Shown piece by piece: positions 17,137 through 28,311 of a stretch of DNA of 64,000 nt. Under the pieces are notes generated by a model that ran no database searches, was not told the DNA's origin, and saw only the letters and a program-made list of their open reading frames with translations. The stretch covers positions 3,910,001 to 3,974,000 of the forward strand of contig NC_015675.1 in assembly GCF_000176035.2 (NCBI RefSeq), read 5' to 3'. The translations under genes and the position numbers were made by a program. Numbering within the stretch: the first letter of the stretch is position 1; each line of letters begins with the position of its first letter. This DNA is from Mesorhizobium opportunistum WSM2075. Lineage in GTDB: Bacteria; Pseudomonadota; Alphaproteobacteria; Rhizobiales; Rhizobiaceae.

Positions 17137-19644
17137 ATGAGTCGCCCACAAACCATGCTTTTCCGATTGCTTCGCCTCATTATGGTCTTCACGCTGGTCG
17201 TTTCGGCGCCGCCTTCGTTTGAGGCGATGGCGCAGGGCGTCGGCCAGGCGCCCGCCGGATTGGTCGCCGACCAGCAGAAGATCATCCAGGGTCTGACCAC
17301 CAAGGCCGACAATTTCGAAAAGCAGACCCAGCAGGATGGCGAGGACGATAGCAGCCTAGTCGATATCCGCCTGCAGCTGGAGGAATTGTCACGGCAATCG
17401 CTTAACAGCGCGCTGGCCTTCCGCACACGTCTTGGCGAGATCAACGCCCGTCTGGAGCAGCTTGGCCCGGCACCGGCCGCCGGGCAGCCGGAAGAGCCCG
17501 ATATCGTCAGTGCCGAACGCCAGGCGCTGACATCCGAAAAGGCCGAGATCAACGCTGTCATCTCGCAGGCCCAGGCCCTGTCTATCCGCATCAGCGGGCT
17601 GATCGACAAGATCGGCAACATGCGCAGCGAGCTGTTCCGCAATCTTTTGACCAAGCGCTACGTGCTGTCGGACGCGCTGAGCCCGCAGGTGTTTTCCGAC
17701 GCCCGCGACGAGTTCGGCAATTTCTACAAGGCGGTGTCGTCCTGGCTGAGCTTTGCCTTCAAGTTCAAGTTCCAGGCGATCCTGGCGGCAACCTTCGTGG
17801 CGCTCGGCCTGGCGCTGGTGCTGCTGGTCGGCGGCAGGCGTCTTTTCGGGCGGGTGTTCGAAGCCGACCCCACCAATGAGGACCCATCCTATCTCAGTCG
17901 CTTGTCGGTGGCCTTCTGGTCGACCTTGCTGCCGACGCTGGCGGTCGCCGCCTTTCTTGGATCGACAATTTTCTTTTTCAATTATTACAATGTGTTGCGC
18001 GGCGACATTGGGCTCTTCCTCAACGCGCTGGCGACCGTCATCGGCGTGGTGTTCTGCGTCAACCGCCTGACCAACGCGGCGCTGGAGCCGCGGCTGCCGA
18101 ACTGGCGCCTGATCCCGGTCGAAACCGGGCCGGCGCGCTGGCTGGTGCGCTTGGCCACCGCCATGGCCGTGGTCATCAGCGTCAACACCTTCCTGTCGGT
18201 GATCAACGACAAGATGGGCTCGCCGCTGTCGCTGACCATCGCCCGCAGTTTTGTCGCCACCATTGTCGTCGGCATCATCCTGATCCTGATGGCGATGCTG
18301 CGGCCGTTCAAGGCGCGCGACGGAAGCTGGCGGCCGTGGCCGGCATGGCTGCGTTACCTGTCGCTGGGCCTTGGCCTGTTCACCATCATAGCCGCCTTGC
18401 TCGGCTATATTGGCCTTGCGCTGTTCGTCTCACTGCAGGTGGTGGTCACCGGCACAGCCTTGATCACCGCCTATATCGGTTTCCTGTCGGCGCAGGCGAT
18501 CGGCGAGGAAGGCGCTTTCGCCAACACCTTCGTCGGCCGCTGGCTGTCGGCCAATTCCAGCTACGACGACACCGCGCTCGACCAGCTCGGTCTCGTTGTC
18601 AGCATCGCCATCAACCTGTTGATCGTGCTGGTGTTCCTGCCGCTGATCCTGTTGATGTGGGGGTTCCAGCCCGGCGACATCCAGGCCTGGGCCTACAAGC
18701 TCGCGACAGGGATCAACATCGGCTCGGTGACGATTTCGGTCACCGGCATCCTTTCGGGCATCGTCGTCTTCGTCATCGGCTATTTCCTGACGCGCTGGTT
18801 CCAGGGCTGGCTCGACGGCTCGGTCATGGCGCGCGGCAAGGTCGATACCGGGGTGCGCAACTCGATCCGGCTGGCGGTCGGCTATGCCGGCGTCGCGCTG
18901 GCGGCGCTGGTCGGTATCTCCGCCGCCGGCATCGATCTCTCAAGCCTGGCGCTGGTCGCGGGTGCGCTTTCCCTCGGTATCGGCTTTGGCCTGCAGAATG
19001 TGGTGTCCAATTTCGTCTCCGGCCTGATCCTGCTGGCCGAGCGGCCGTTCAAGGTCGGCGACTGGATCGTCGCCGGCGATGTCAGCGGCACCGTCAAGAA
19101 GATCAGCGTGCGCGCCACCGAGATCGAGACCTTCCAGCGGCAGTCGGTGATCCTGCCCAATTCCAACCTGATCAACAACGCCGTCGGCAACTGGACGCAC
19201 CGCAACAAGCTCGGCCGTGTCGAGGTCAAGGTCGGTGTCGCCTATGGCAGCGACGTCAAGCAGGTGCATGCCGTCCTGCTGGAAATCGCGCGCAGCCATC
19301 CGCTGGTGCTCAAGAATCCCGAGCCCTTCGTGCTGTTTTCCAACTTCGGTGCCGCCGCGCTGGAGTTCGAAATCCGGGTGTTCCTGGCCGATATCATGAA
19401 CGGCAGCGCCGTGCAGAACGACATTCGTTTCGCCGTGCTGGAAAAATTCAACGGCGAGCATATCGAAATCCCCTCGACACCGCGTGCGGTCGTCGAGGCC
19501 CACAAGCCCAAGGCCTGGCCGACCGACGACGACAAGATCGAGGCCGACTTCGCCGAGCAGGAACAGGCCAAGGTGGAGGCCGCGGCCGAGGCGAAAAAGC
19601 TCGCCAAATCAGGACGCAAGCTGCGCAAGCCGGATCCCGATTAG
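17137..19644 (+). CDS. Mechanosensitive ion channel protein with DUF3772-type periplasmic domain
   Basis: The product is about 835 residues. The ATG at 17137 (MSRPQTMLFRLL) is preferred to a TTG 15 bases upstream. It has a signal peptide to about residue 35, a charged coiled region to about 190 (periplasmic, DUF3772-like), then about ten hydrophobic helices. The MscS domain follows at about residues 590-790. The pore helix and beta-domain entry read GFGLQNVVSNFVSGLILLAE and VGDWIVAGDVSGTVKKI. It would release solutes on osmotic downshock from the inner membrane. This fits an osmolyte-using bacterium but is common in the class. A basic tail closes the protein. Confidence 0.92.
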   Translation: MSRPQTMLFRLLRLIMVFTLVVSAPPSFEAMAQGVGQAPAGLVADQQKIIQGLTTKADNFEKQTQQDGEDDSSLVDIRLQLEELSRQSLNSALAFRTRLGEINARLEQLGPAPAAGQPEEPDIVSAERQALTSEKAEINAVISQAQALSIRISGLIDKIGNMRSELFRNLLTKRYVLSDALSPQVFSDARDEFGNFYKAVSSWLSFAFKFKFQAILAATFVALGLALVLLVGGRRLFGRVFEADPTNEDPSYLSRLSVAFWSTLLPTLAVAAFLGSTIFFFNYYNVLRGDIGLFLNALATVIGVVFCVNRLTNAALEPRLPNWRLIPVETGPARWLVRLATAMAVVISVNTFLSVINDKMGSPLSLTIARSFVATIVVGIILILMAMLRPFKARDGSWRPWPAWLRYLSLGLGLFTIIAALLGYIGLALFVSLQVVVTGTALITAYIGFLSAQAIGEEGAFANTFVGRWLSANSSYDDTALDQLGLVVSIAINLLIVLVFLPLILLMWGFQPGDIQAWAYKLATGINIGSVTISVTGILSGIVVFVIGYFLTRWFQGWLDGSVMARGKVDTGVRNSIRLAVGYAGVALAALVGISAAGIDLSSLALVAGALSLGIGFGLQNVVSNFVSGLILLAERPFKVGDWIVAGDVSGTVKKISVRATEIETFQRQSVILPNSNLINNAVGNWTHRNKLGRVEVKVGVAYGSDVKQVHAVLLEIARSHPLVLKNPEPFVLFSNFGAAALEFEIRVFLADIMNGSAVQNDIRFAVLEKFNGEHIEIPSTPRAVVEAHKPKAWPTDDDKIEADFAEQEQAKVEAAAEAKKLAKSGRKLRKPDPD

Positions 19645-19789
19645 ACCGGAAGCCGGCGAAGCCGAAGCCAATTGCGGCATGAATGCGGCATTCAGTTGCG
19701 GTTCAGCTTCCATCTCATATAAGCTCCCATGCAAAGGCGAAAATGCCTTGCGTAATGCAACAGAGGCGGTGGGAACACCGATATTGCAA

Positions 19790-20053
19790 ATGTGGAAGTC
19801 TCTCGTCGCTGCCGTCGCCCTGTTCGCCGTGAGCGGCTGGGCCCATGCCGCAAGCGCGGTCAACAAGGACGCCGAGACCCGCACGCTGATCGTGACGGAA
19901 GGCGGCAGCAAGACCGACCTTGCGCTGGCCGGCGGTGAAACCGTCGAATTCTGCCAGAATGGCTGCTTCGTCACCTTGCCCAATGGCGACCTCGAAGCGC
20001 TGACGGGTTCGGAAACCGTCGAGATCTCCGGCGGCGTCGCCCGCATCAAGTAA
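19790..20053 (+). CDS. Small secreted protein of unknown function
   Basis: The 87-residue protein starts MWKSLVAAVALFAVSG and has a likely signal peptidase site after AHA (residue 20). The mature part of about 65 residues has one close cysteine pair (FCQNGCF) that could form a disulfide, and otherwise short beta-like stretches. Longer frames through this region lack a ribosome binding site. It is a single gene followed by a terminator at 20074. Rhizobia have many such small periplasmic proteins; no function is known to me. Confidence 0.75.
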   Translation: MWKSLVAAVALFAVSGWAHAASAVNKDAETRTLIVTEGGSKTDLALAGGETVEFCQNGCFVTLPNGDLEALTGSETVEISGGVARIK

Positions 20054-20073
20054 TCCTGGCGGCGTGATTGGAG

Positions 20074-20099
20074 AGGCCGGGCATTTGTCCGGCCTTTTA
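20074..20099 (+). terminator. Rho-independent terminator
   Basis: AGGCCGG (20074-20080) pairs with CCGGCCT (20089-20095) around an 8-base loop and is followed by TTTT. It lies 20 bases after the small secreted-protein gene. Confidence 0.8.
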
Positions 20100-20280
20100 T
20101 CGTTTCCGGTAGCGGTTGCTTAACAATGACGCCGGAAATACCACCGCGACAGCCGCCCACAACCGTGCGTTTTAACGTTCGCTACGCCATACCCCGCTAT
20201 ACCAGCCCCAAGACGCCGGAACACGGCGCTCAACGAGATTCCGGTTTCCCGGATCAAATGGCGGCAGGGGCAGGACGTAC

Positions 20281-21714
20281 ATGGATGCGCGGTCGGACAG
20301 GAACGCAATACCGCTTGCGGTCGATCTCGACGGCACGCTGATCGCAACCGACCTGTTGTGGGAAGGACTATTCATCCTTCTTAAGAAGAACCCGCTCTAT
20401 ATCTTCCTCGTGCCGTTCTGGGCGGCTGGCGGACCGGCGCGGCTGAAGCAGGCGATCGCGCAGCGCATCGACATCGATCCCGCGTCGCTGCCTTATCGCG
20501 AGCTATTGCTCAACCGTCTTCGCGCCGAACATGCCGAGGGCCGCAAGATCGTGCTGGCGACCGGCACGCCGCGCAAATTCGCCGACGCCATATCGGCTCA
20601 TCTCGGCATTTTCGACCGGGTGCTGGCCACCGACGGTTTCGACAATCTCACCGCGGGCAGGAAGCGCGCCTCGCTGATAGCAGCCTATGGCGACGGCGGT
20701 TTCGACTATGCCGGCAACAGCCGCCATGACCTCCAGGTCTTCGACGCTGCCCGCAATGCGATTGTCGTCGCACCCGACCGCCATGCCGCGCGCTGGCAGG
20801 CGGCGCGTGGCGCCGAAACGATGCCGGCGCCGAAGCCGACATTGCGGACCGTCGTCAAGATGCTGCGCGTGCACCAGTGGCTGAAGAACTCGCTGATCGC
20901 CGTACCGATGGTGCTCTCGCACGAATATTTCAATTCCAACATGATCTGGGAATGCCTGCTGGCGTTCGTGTCGTTCAGCGCCGTGGCGTCGGCGATCTAC
21001 ATCCTCAACGATTTCTTCGATCTGGCGCTCGACCGCAAGCACGTCACCAAACGCAACAGGCCGTTCGCCAGCGGCGCGCTGTCGATCCCCTTCGGCCTTG
21101 GGGCTATCGCGGTGCTGCTGGCGATCGGCATCGGCACCGGGCTCTTTCTGTCGCTCGAATTCCTGGCCGTGCTTGGCGGCTACATGGTGGTCACGACGGC
21201 CTATTCGCTGTCGTTCAAACGCATGCTGCTTGTCGACGTGCTGACGCTTGCCGGCCTCTACACGATCCGCGTGCTCGCCGGCGCGGCCGCGACCGGCGTC
21301 GACGTCTCGTTCTGGCTGCTCGCGTTCTCGATCTTCTTCTTCCTATCGCTGGCGCTGGTGAAGCGTTTTGTCGAATTGCGCACCACCGCCATTCCGCCCG
21401 GCGAGCGCATCGCAGGACGGGGTTATCGCACCGAGGACCAGGAGATCATCGCCCAGGCCGGCATGGCTTCGGCCTTCTCCTCTGCTCTCGTGCTGGCGCT
21501 CTACATGGACAGTGTCGCGGTGCGCGAACTCTATCCGCACCCATGGCTGATCTGGCCGCTGCCGCCGATCGTGCTCTACCTCACCATGCGGGTCTGGATC
21601 CTGGCGCGCCGCGACGAAATGCATGACGATCCGGTCGTCTTCATCATCCGCGACTGGCGCAGCCAGATCGTGGTGCTGATCGGCGCGGTGCTGCTGGTCG
21701 TCGGGGGCTGGTAG
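20281..21714 (+). CDS. HAD phosphatase-UbiA prenyltransferase fusion (decaprenyl-phosphate phosphoribosyltransferase-like)
   Basis: The 477 residues fall into two parts. Residues 1-180 are a HAD hydrolase with the nucleophile motif DLDGTL (Asp15, Asp17), the second motif LATGTPRK and the late-motif region GNSRHD. Residues 185-477 are a UbiA membrane prenyltransferase with seven to nine helices and NDFFDLALDRKHVTKRNRP (Asn243, Asp247, Asp251). That segment closely matches mycobacterial DPPR synthase, which joins PRPP to decaprenyl phosphate. The HAD part could remove the 5-phosphate (inference). The TAG is one base before the ATG of a DprE1-like oxidase, which supports a role in lipid-linked pentose synthesis. 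Confidence 0.85.
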   Translation: MDARSDRNAIPLAVDLDGTLIATDLLWEGLFILLKKNPLYIFLVPFWAAGGPARLKQAIAQRIDIDPASLPYRELLLNRLRAEHAEGRKIVLATGTPRKFADAISAHLGIFDRVLATDGFDNLTAGRKRASLIAAYGDGGFDYAGNSRHDLQVFDAARNAIVVAPDRHAARWQAARGAETMPAPKPTLRTVVKMLRVHQWLKNSLIAVPMVLSHEYFNSNMIWECLLAFVSFSAVASAIYILNDFFDLALDRKHVTKRNRPFASGALSIPFGLGAIAVLLAIGIGTGLFLSLEFLAVLGGYMVVTTAYSLSFKRMLLVDVLTLAGLYTIRVLAGAAATGVDVSFWLLAFSIFFFLSLALVKRFVELRTTAIPPGERIAGRGYRTEDQEIIAQAGMASAFSSALVLALYMDSVAVRELYPHPWLIWPLPPIVLYLTMRVWILARRDEMHDDPVVFIIRDWRSQIVVLIGAVLLVVGGW

Positions 21715-21716
21715 GC

Positions 21717-23066
21717 ATGGCTGAACGCTTCCGCAGCTTTGGCCTTGCCACGCCGCCGGCGCCAAGGGCGATCCAGGCCGACGATGCTATCGCGTTGCTG
21801 AAGGCTGGTCAGGCCGGGGAAGCCTCGTTGCTTGCCTATGGCAATGGCCGTTCCTATGGCGATTCCTGCCAGAACCAGGCCGGCGCGGTGGTCGACATGC
21901 GATCCCTGAACCGCATTCGCGGCTTCGATGCCATGACCGGTGTGCTCGAAGCGGATGCCGGCGTGTTGTTGTCCGACGTTATCGCACACGCAGCACCCCA
22001 CGGCTTCTTTCCGGCGGTGGTTCCGGGAACGCAATTCGTCACGCTTGGCGGCGCCATCGCCAATGACGTGCATGGCAAGAACCATCATGGGCGCGGCACG
22101 TTCGGCTGCCATGTTGAGAGTTTCACGCTGCTGCGGTCCGATGGAAAGACCTATCGCTGCTCGGCCACCGACAATCCGCGCCTGTTTGCGGCGACCCTCG
22201 GCGGCATGGGGCTGACCGGCCTGATCCTGTCGGCCTCGATCCGGCTGATGCGGGTTCCTTCGCTCGACATCGTCGAGAAGGCAACGCCATTTCGCGACCT
22301 CGGCGAATTCTTCGATATCGCCGAGGCGGCGGACCAGGCCAATGAATATGCCGTGGCCTGGATCGATCAGCTCGCGGGCGGTCGCCACAGCGGGCGCGGC
22401 CTTTTGTTTACAGGCAACCACGCCGAGCATGGCTCGCATACGGCCGCGCGGGCCGGCGGCAATCTGTCGGTGCCGTTCCAGCCGCCCTTCAACGTGCTCA
22501 ACCGCCCGTTCCTGACCGTTTTCAACGCCGCCTACCGGTGGAAGAAGGGTCGGACGACAGTGCCGCGCCAGAGCGGTTACCAGGGTTTCTTCTTCCCCCT
22601 CGACGGCGTGCGCGACTGGAACCGGCTCTATGGCCCCAATGGACTGTTCCAGCACCAGAGCGTGGTGCCGGAGGAGGCTGCGCGCATCGTCGTGCCGGAA
22701 CTGCTCGCCGCCGCCAGGCGGGCCGGGCAGGGATCTTTCCTGACCGTACTGAAGCGCTTCGGCGCGGTCCGCTCGCCGGCACTGCTGTCGTTTCCGCGGC
22801 CGGGCTATACGCTGACGCTGGATTTCCCCAACAGGGGGGCGGCGACGTTTGCCCTGCTCGGCGAGCTCGACCGCATCACCGTCGCGGCCGGAGGGGCGGT
22901 CAATCCTTACAAGGATGCGCGCATGGCGGCTGCGACCTTCGCCGCCTCCTTCCCGGACTGGCCGCGCCTGGACGCGCTGCGCGACCCTGTCTTCATGTCT
23001 GACTTCTGGGCGCGCACGGCTGGGAGCATCGACCTGCGGCGGCGTGGCGCCGAGGCTGCCGAATAG
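21717..23066 (+). CDS. FAD-binding oxidoreductase resembling decaprenylphosphoryl-ribose 2'-oxidase (DprE1)
   Basis: The 449-residue protein has the PCMH/vanillyl-alcohol-oxidase FAD fold: YGNGRSYGDSCQ at 41-52 and GGAIANDVHGKNHHGRGTFG at 111-130. The second motif is the signature of DprE1, which oxidises C2 of lipid-linked ribose as the first half of epimerisation to arabinose. The C-terminal NPYKDARM keeps the Lys-Asp pair of that family. It starts two bases after the UbiA fusion. The second-half reductase would then be the SDR at 23619, although that protein is longer than mycobacterial DprE2. Confidence 0.85.
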   Translation: MAERFRSFGLATPPAPRAIQADDAIALLKAGQAGEASLLAYGNGRSYGDSCQNQAGAVVDMRSLNRIRGFDAMTGVLEADAGVLLSDVIAHAAPHGFFPAVVPGTQFVTLGGAIANDVHGKNHHGRGTFGCHVESFTLLRSDGKTYRCSATDNPRLFAATLGGMGLTGLILSASIRLMRVPSLDIVEKATPFRDLGEFFDIAEAADQANEYAVAWIDQLAGGRHSGRGLLFTGNHAEHGSHTAARAGGNLSVPFQPPFNVLNRPFLTVFNAAYRWKKGRTTVPRQSGYQGFFFPLDGVRDWNRLYGPNGLFQHQSVVPEEAARIVVPELLAAARRAGQGSFLTVLKRFGAVRSPALLSFPRPGYTLTLDFPNRGAATFALLGELDRITVAAGGAVNPYKDARMAAATFAASFPDWPRLDALRDPVFMSDFWARTAGSIDLRRRGAEAAE

Positions 23067-23190
23067 CTAAAATTGAAATGATTCATGGTTATCGAGTGCT
23101 TAACGACAAGATTTACTCAAAACATGCTTGTGAGTTCACGAAATCTTTTGGGGTTTGTATTACTCCACGTCACGGGGCGGGCGCGCTGAC

Positions 23191-23622
23191 ATGAAATATA
23201 TCGTCTTCATTCTATTTACGGTCATGACCAATGCCGCTGCGCAGCTCATGCTGAAGCAGGGCATGATGTCGCTTGGGCCGATCTCGTTCGAGGGTGCCAA
23301 CCCGCTGGTCAAGCTGCTGCAGATCGTCTTCAGCCCATGGGTGTTCCTGGGGCTCTGCACCTTCGTGATTTCCATGGCCTCGCATCTTTATGTGCTGTCC
23401 AAGGTCGAGCTTTCCTTTGCTTATCCCTTCCTCAGCCTCGCCTATGTCGCCGTCGCCATCTTCGCCTATTTCGTCTTCCGCGAGGACCTCAACGGCTGGC
23501 GCATCGCCGGCATCGCCTTCATCTGCGTCGGCACTGTGCTGATCGCGCAAAGTGGTCGCGGGCACGAAGAGGAAACGGCTTCCCTTTCGTCCGACAGGAT
23601 TCACAGCGAGACCGTTCGATGA
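23191..23622 (+). CDS. Small EamA/SMR-type membrane transporter, possible lipid-linked sugar flippase
   Basis: The 143-residue protein has four hydrophobic segments like small multidrug-resistance or ArnE/ArnF proteins (NAAAQLMLKQGMMSLG at the start of the fold, AYPFLSLAYVAVAIFAYFVF in the third helix). The ATG at 23191 was chosen because it begins the first helix. Its TGA overlaps the ATG of the SDR (ATGA). In a cluster that makes a polyprenyl-phosphate sugar, an ArnE-like protein fits a flippase role (inference). The 124 bases upstream are A/T-rich and may hold an internal promoter. Confidence 0.8.
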   Translation: MKYIVFILFTVMTNAAAQLMLKQGMMSLGPISFEGANPLVKLLQIVFSPWVFLGLCTFVISMASHLYVLSKVELSFAYPFLSLAYVAVAIFAYFVFREDLNGWRIAGIAFICVGTVLIAQSGRGHEEETASLSSDRIHSETVR

Positions 23623-24626
23623 GACATGTTATCTTTGGTGGTGACGGATTCGTTGGCCGCCACCTTGCGCCCAAGCTTGTGGCCGATGGCGAAGAGGTTG
23701 TCGTTGCCGACATCGTCAAAAGCGACCTTGCGCATTACCGCAACGTCCGCTTCGTCACGTGCGACGTCACCGATCCGGCGTCGGTCGCTGCTGTCGGGCT
23801 CAAGGCCGGCGACATGGTCTACAATCTGTCGGCCAAGATGCTGTCGCCGATCCAGGTGCGCGCCAAGCGGCACGATTTCTTCTTTCCGGTGAATTTCAAC
23901 GGCACCGAACACATCATGCAGGCCATGGACAGAGCCGGCGCGCCCAAGCTCGTCCACTACACGACCGACATGATCTACGGCCACACGGTCACCCAGCCGA
24001 TGACCGAGGACCATCCGGTCGCGCCGCTCGGCGAATATGGCTGGTCGAAGCAGAAGACCGAGGAACTGGCAGCCGTTTGGCGCATGCGCGGCATGTCGAT
24101 CTCGCTGTTTCGCCCCCGCCTGATCATCGGGCCTGGCCGGCTCGGCATCCTGGAAAAACTGTTCAAGCTGATCGACTGGAATTTTCCGGTGCCGATGATC
24201 GGCTCGGGCAGGAACCCCTATCAGTTCATTTCAGTTTTCGATTGCGCGGAAGCTGCCCGCGCGGCCTGGAAAGCCGGCGTGCCGAACGAGGCCTATAATC
24301 TCGGCTCGCTCAATCCGCCGCCGGTCAAGAAGCTGCTTGGCGACCTGATCAGGCATGCAGGCTCCAAATCGATCCTGATCCCGACGCCGGGGTGGGCGGT
24401 CAAGCGCACGCTCGATCTGCTCGATCTCATGAATATGCCGATCATGGATCCGGAGCAGTATCTGATCGCGGACGAGGAGTGCGTGCTCGACGTGTCCAAG
24501 GCCGAGCGGCAACTCGGTTGGGTGCCGCAATATCGCGACGAAGACATGCTGATCGCCGCCTACAGCGAGTACCGCGCCAAGAAGGCCGGGCATGCCGTCG
24601 CCACCAACCATGTGCCCGCCGAATAG
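23619..24626 (+). CDS. NAD-dependent epimerase/dehydratase (extended SDR)
   Basis: The 335-residue protein begins MRHVIFGGDGFVGRHL, an NAD-binding GxxGxxG loop, and has the catalytic pair in YGWSKQKTE (Tyr-x-x-x-Lys). It is an extended SDR, like sugar-nucleotide epimerases. Within this cluster it may reduce the keto-sugar made by the DprE1-like oxidase or prepare a nucleotide sugar. The mycobacterial partner DprE2 is a shorter, classical SDR, so direct equivalence is not certain. It is translationally coupled to the SMR-like gene and 54 bases upstream of the aminotransferase. Confidence 0.85.
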   Translation: MRHVIFGGDGFVGRHLAPKLVADGEEVVVADIVKSDLAHYRNVRFVTCDVTDPASVAAVGLKAGDMVYNLSAKMLSPIQVRAKRHDFFFPVNFNGTEHIMQAMDRAGAPKLVHYTTDMIYGHTVTQPMTEDHPVAPLGEYGWSKQKTEELAAVWRMRGMSISLFRPRLIIGPGRLGILEKLFKLIDWNFPVPMIGSGRNPYQFISVFDCAEAARAAWKAGVPNEAYNLGSLNPPPVKKLLGDLIRHAGSKSILIPTPGWAVKRTLDLLDLMNMPIMDPEQYLIADEECVLDVSKAERQLGWVPQYRDEDMLIAAYSEYRAKKAGHAVATNHVPAE

Positions 24627-24680
24627 CCGAACAGTTTTATGGCGCACGACAATGGTCGTCAGCGCGGACAGGAGATTGAA

Positions 24681-26153
<1,473 letters not shown>

Positions 26154-26175
26154 AACGAAGCGCGCTGAGTAGACC

Positions 26176-27408
26176 ATGCTGACCAAGTCGCCCGCTCCGC
26201 AAAACCAGCTCGACCGGCTCACCGAGGCCGGCCTGGCGTGGGGCGAGGGGACCTATGCAAGGCTCGCAGCCCCGATCGGCGCGGCGGCCTTCGCGCTCTA
26301 CATCCTTTTGACCGCGTTCACGGCATGGGTGATGCCCGACGCCAATTGGGACATGCTGCCCTATCTCGCAATATCGGAGGAAGGCACCTATCCCGATGCG
26401 CAGGCGTTGCATGACTATGCCTATAGCACCGTCAAATCCGGCGTATCGGCCGGCGACTACAAGACGCTGACCGACGATGGCGGCGGCTTCCGCAGCCACA
26501 TGACGGAGAATGCCGCCGACTTCCATTCGCTGCTCGGCATGTACCGGATCAAGTTCCTCTATGCCGAGATCCTGTCGACGCTGAGCTCGGTGATGTCGCC
26601 GGTCGAGGCGATGCGCCTGGTGCAAGTGTTCTCGGTGCTGCTGTTCGGCGCGATCACGCTGCTCTGGCTGCGTTCGCAAAACGCGTTGGCCCTGGCGCCG
26701 GTGGTCGGCGCGGTGCTGATCATGGCCGATTTCGGCGATGCGGCGCGTGCCTCGACGCCGGACCTGCTGACGTCGGCGCTGCTGCTCGGTGGGCTCTACG
26801 CCTACATCAGGGGCCGCGAGGCGGCGACGGCGGTCCTGCTCTTTCTCGCCTTCATTGTGCGGCCGGACAATATTGTTTTCCTTGCTGTTTTCGCGGTGCT
26901 GCTGGTCGTCTTCCGGCAGAAGGCATGGGGCGCGCTGGCCGGCTTCGCCGCGTCTTTCGTTGCCTATTTCGCCATTTCGCACTGGGCCCATCATCCCGGC
27001 TGGTGGCCGCATCTTTGGTTCTCCAGCATCGAACAGCACTATAATATGGACGGGTTCGAGCCGGCCTTCTCGGTCATCGCCTATCTCAGGGCGTTCGCCG
27101 CGTCGCTGCTGCGCGCCGTCAATTTGAACAGCTGGGTCGGCGTTTCGGTGCTGGCGCTGGCGGGCTGGTATGCGGCGAGCCGTGCCGGCTTCCAACTCGA
27201 CCGCCGTGCCGGCATCCTGTTCGCCGCACTGGTGCTTGGCGCGCTGGCGAAGTTCACCGTCTTCCCGATCCACGACACGCGGATCTATTTCCCGCATCTG
27301 ATCCCGCCATTCCTGCTGCTGGCAACGCCGTTCATGGCACTGTGGGCAGCTATTGCCCGCAGCCAGCATCGCGAGGCGCTGCAAATCGTTCCCGGAGACA
27401 AGCCATGA
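26176..27408 (+). CDS. Polytopic membrane protein, possible GT-C glycosyltransferase
   Basis: The 410-residue protein has about nine hydrophobic helices. It has a large loop after the first helix that contains MPDANWDMLPYLAISEEG. The acidic residue in the first extracytoplasmic loop (NWD) and the loop layout resemble GT-C enzymes, which use polyprenyl-phosphate sugars as donors. No Pfam-like signature is obvious to me, so the enzyme role is an inference from fold and from the DPPR/DprE1-like genes upstream. It is 22 bases after the aminotransferase, and its stop overlaps the start of the FkbM gene. Confidence 0.65.
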   Translation: MLTKSPAPQNQLDRLTEAGLAWGEGTYARLAAPIGAAAFALYILLTAFTAWVMPDANWDMLPYLAISEEGTYPDAQALHDYAYSTVKSGVSAGDYKTLTDDGGGFRSHMTENAADFHSLLGMYRIKFLYAEILSTLSSVMSPVEAMRLVQVFSVLLFGAITLLWLRSQNALALAPVVGAVLIMADFGDAARASTPDLLTSALLLGGLYAYIRGREAATAVLLFLAFIVRPDNIVFLAVFAVLLVVFRQKAWGALAGFAASFVAYFAISHWAHHPGWWPHLWFSSIEQHYNMDGFEPAFSVIAYLRAFAASLLRAVNLNSWVGVSVLALAGWYAASRAGFQLDRRAGILFAALVLGALAKFTVFPIHDTRIYFPHLIPPFLLLATPFMALWAAIARSQHREALQIVPGDKP

Positions 27409-28163
27409 GTTCGCTATCCAGCCTGGTACGCATCGCGCTGTCGCTCGGTCTTCCGGCAGGTCTGCTCGATCGCGGACCGTCGCTGCGCGGCACGAAATTC
27501 CTCGCCAAGGCGGCGCTGAAAGCACGCTTCGGCGGGGCAGGACGGCCGTTCCAGATGGTCAATGTCGGCGCCTGCGACGGCGCGCTGTTCGATGACGTGA
27601 CGCCTTGGCTGCACAGGATTGCCGGCGCGCGCGCCATGCTGGTCGAGCCGATCCCGTACAATCAGAAGCGGCTGCGCGCCAACTATCCCGACACGGGCCG
27701 CTTCATCATCGAGCCCGTGGCTGTCACAAAAGCCAAGGGCACGATCACCGTTCACACTTTCGATGCCGCGGCGCTCGAAGCCGGCACGCTGCCGATCGAG
27801 TTCATCGGCTGCTCGTCGGTCACCGACACCAATCTGATGTCGGGCAAGAATGCCTGGGGCGAGGCCGACGCCAACTTCAACAAGTTCGCACCGCACCTTC
27901 GGGATATCGAGGTGCCGTCGGAAACGCTGCAGACGCTGCTCGATCGCAACGGCATCAGCCATATCGACGCCTTCCTCGTCGATTGCGAAGGCGCCGACTG
28001 GGTCGTCTTCGAACAGCTCGATCTCAAGCGCTATCGTCCGGGCATGATCAAGGTCGAGGTCGGCGCACTGCCGGCCTCGGAGATCGGCCAGGTCGTGGTC
28101 AAGCTGAAGACGGCGGGCTACCAGGTCGGGTTCCAGGCCGAGGATGTCTGGGCCTTCGCCTGA
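27405..28163 (+). CDS. FkbM-family methyltransferase
   Basis: The ATG at 27405 overlaps the stop of the membrane protein (ATGA). The 252-residue product has a SAM-binding beginning FQMVNVGACDGALFDDV and MLVEPIPYNQKRLRANYP, then LVDCEGADWVVFEQL, typical of FkbM methyltransferases. These usually O-methylate sugars. A role in capping the sugar made by this cluster is plausible. It is the last gene of the 20.3-28.2 kb series and no clear terminator follows. Confidence 0.85.
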   Translation: MSSLSSLVRIALSLGLPAGLLDRGPSLRGTKFLAKAALKARFGGAGRPFQMVNVGACDGALFDDVTPWLHRIAGARAMLVEPIPYNQKRLRANYPDTGRFIIEPVAVTKAKGTITVHTFDAAALEAGTLPIEFIGCSSVTDTNLMSGKNAWGEADANFNKFAPHLRDIEVPSETLQTLLDRNGISHIDAFLVDCEGADWVVFEQLDLKRYRPGMIKVEVGALPASEIGQVVVKLKTAGYQVGFQAEDVWAFA

Positions 28164-28311
28164 GGATCACGATTCTCCAGATCATGTAGGGGTCGCGCCG
28201 CACCAGCGGCGTGTCGCAAACAGGCGGTAGCGTGGTCGCTGTCGCCTGCATATTGTGCGCCGATCAAACGGGCGCCGACGCTGCCCGCAAACGCTTTTGG
28301 AGTCGCGGGCA

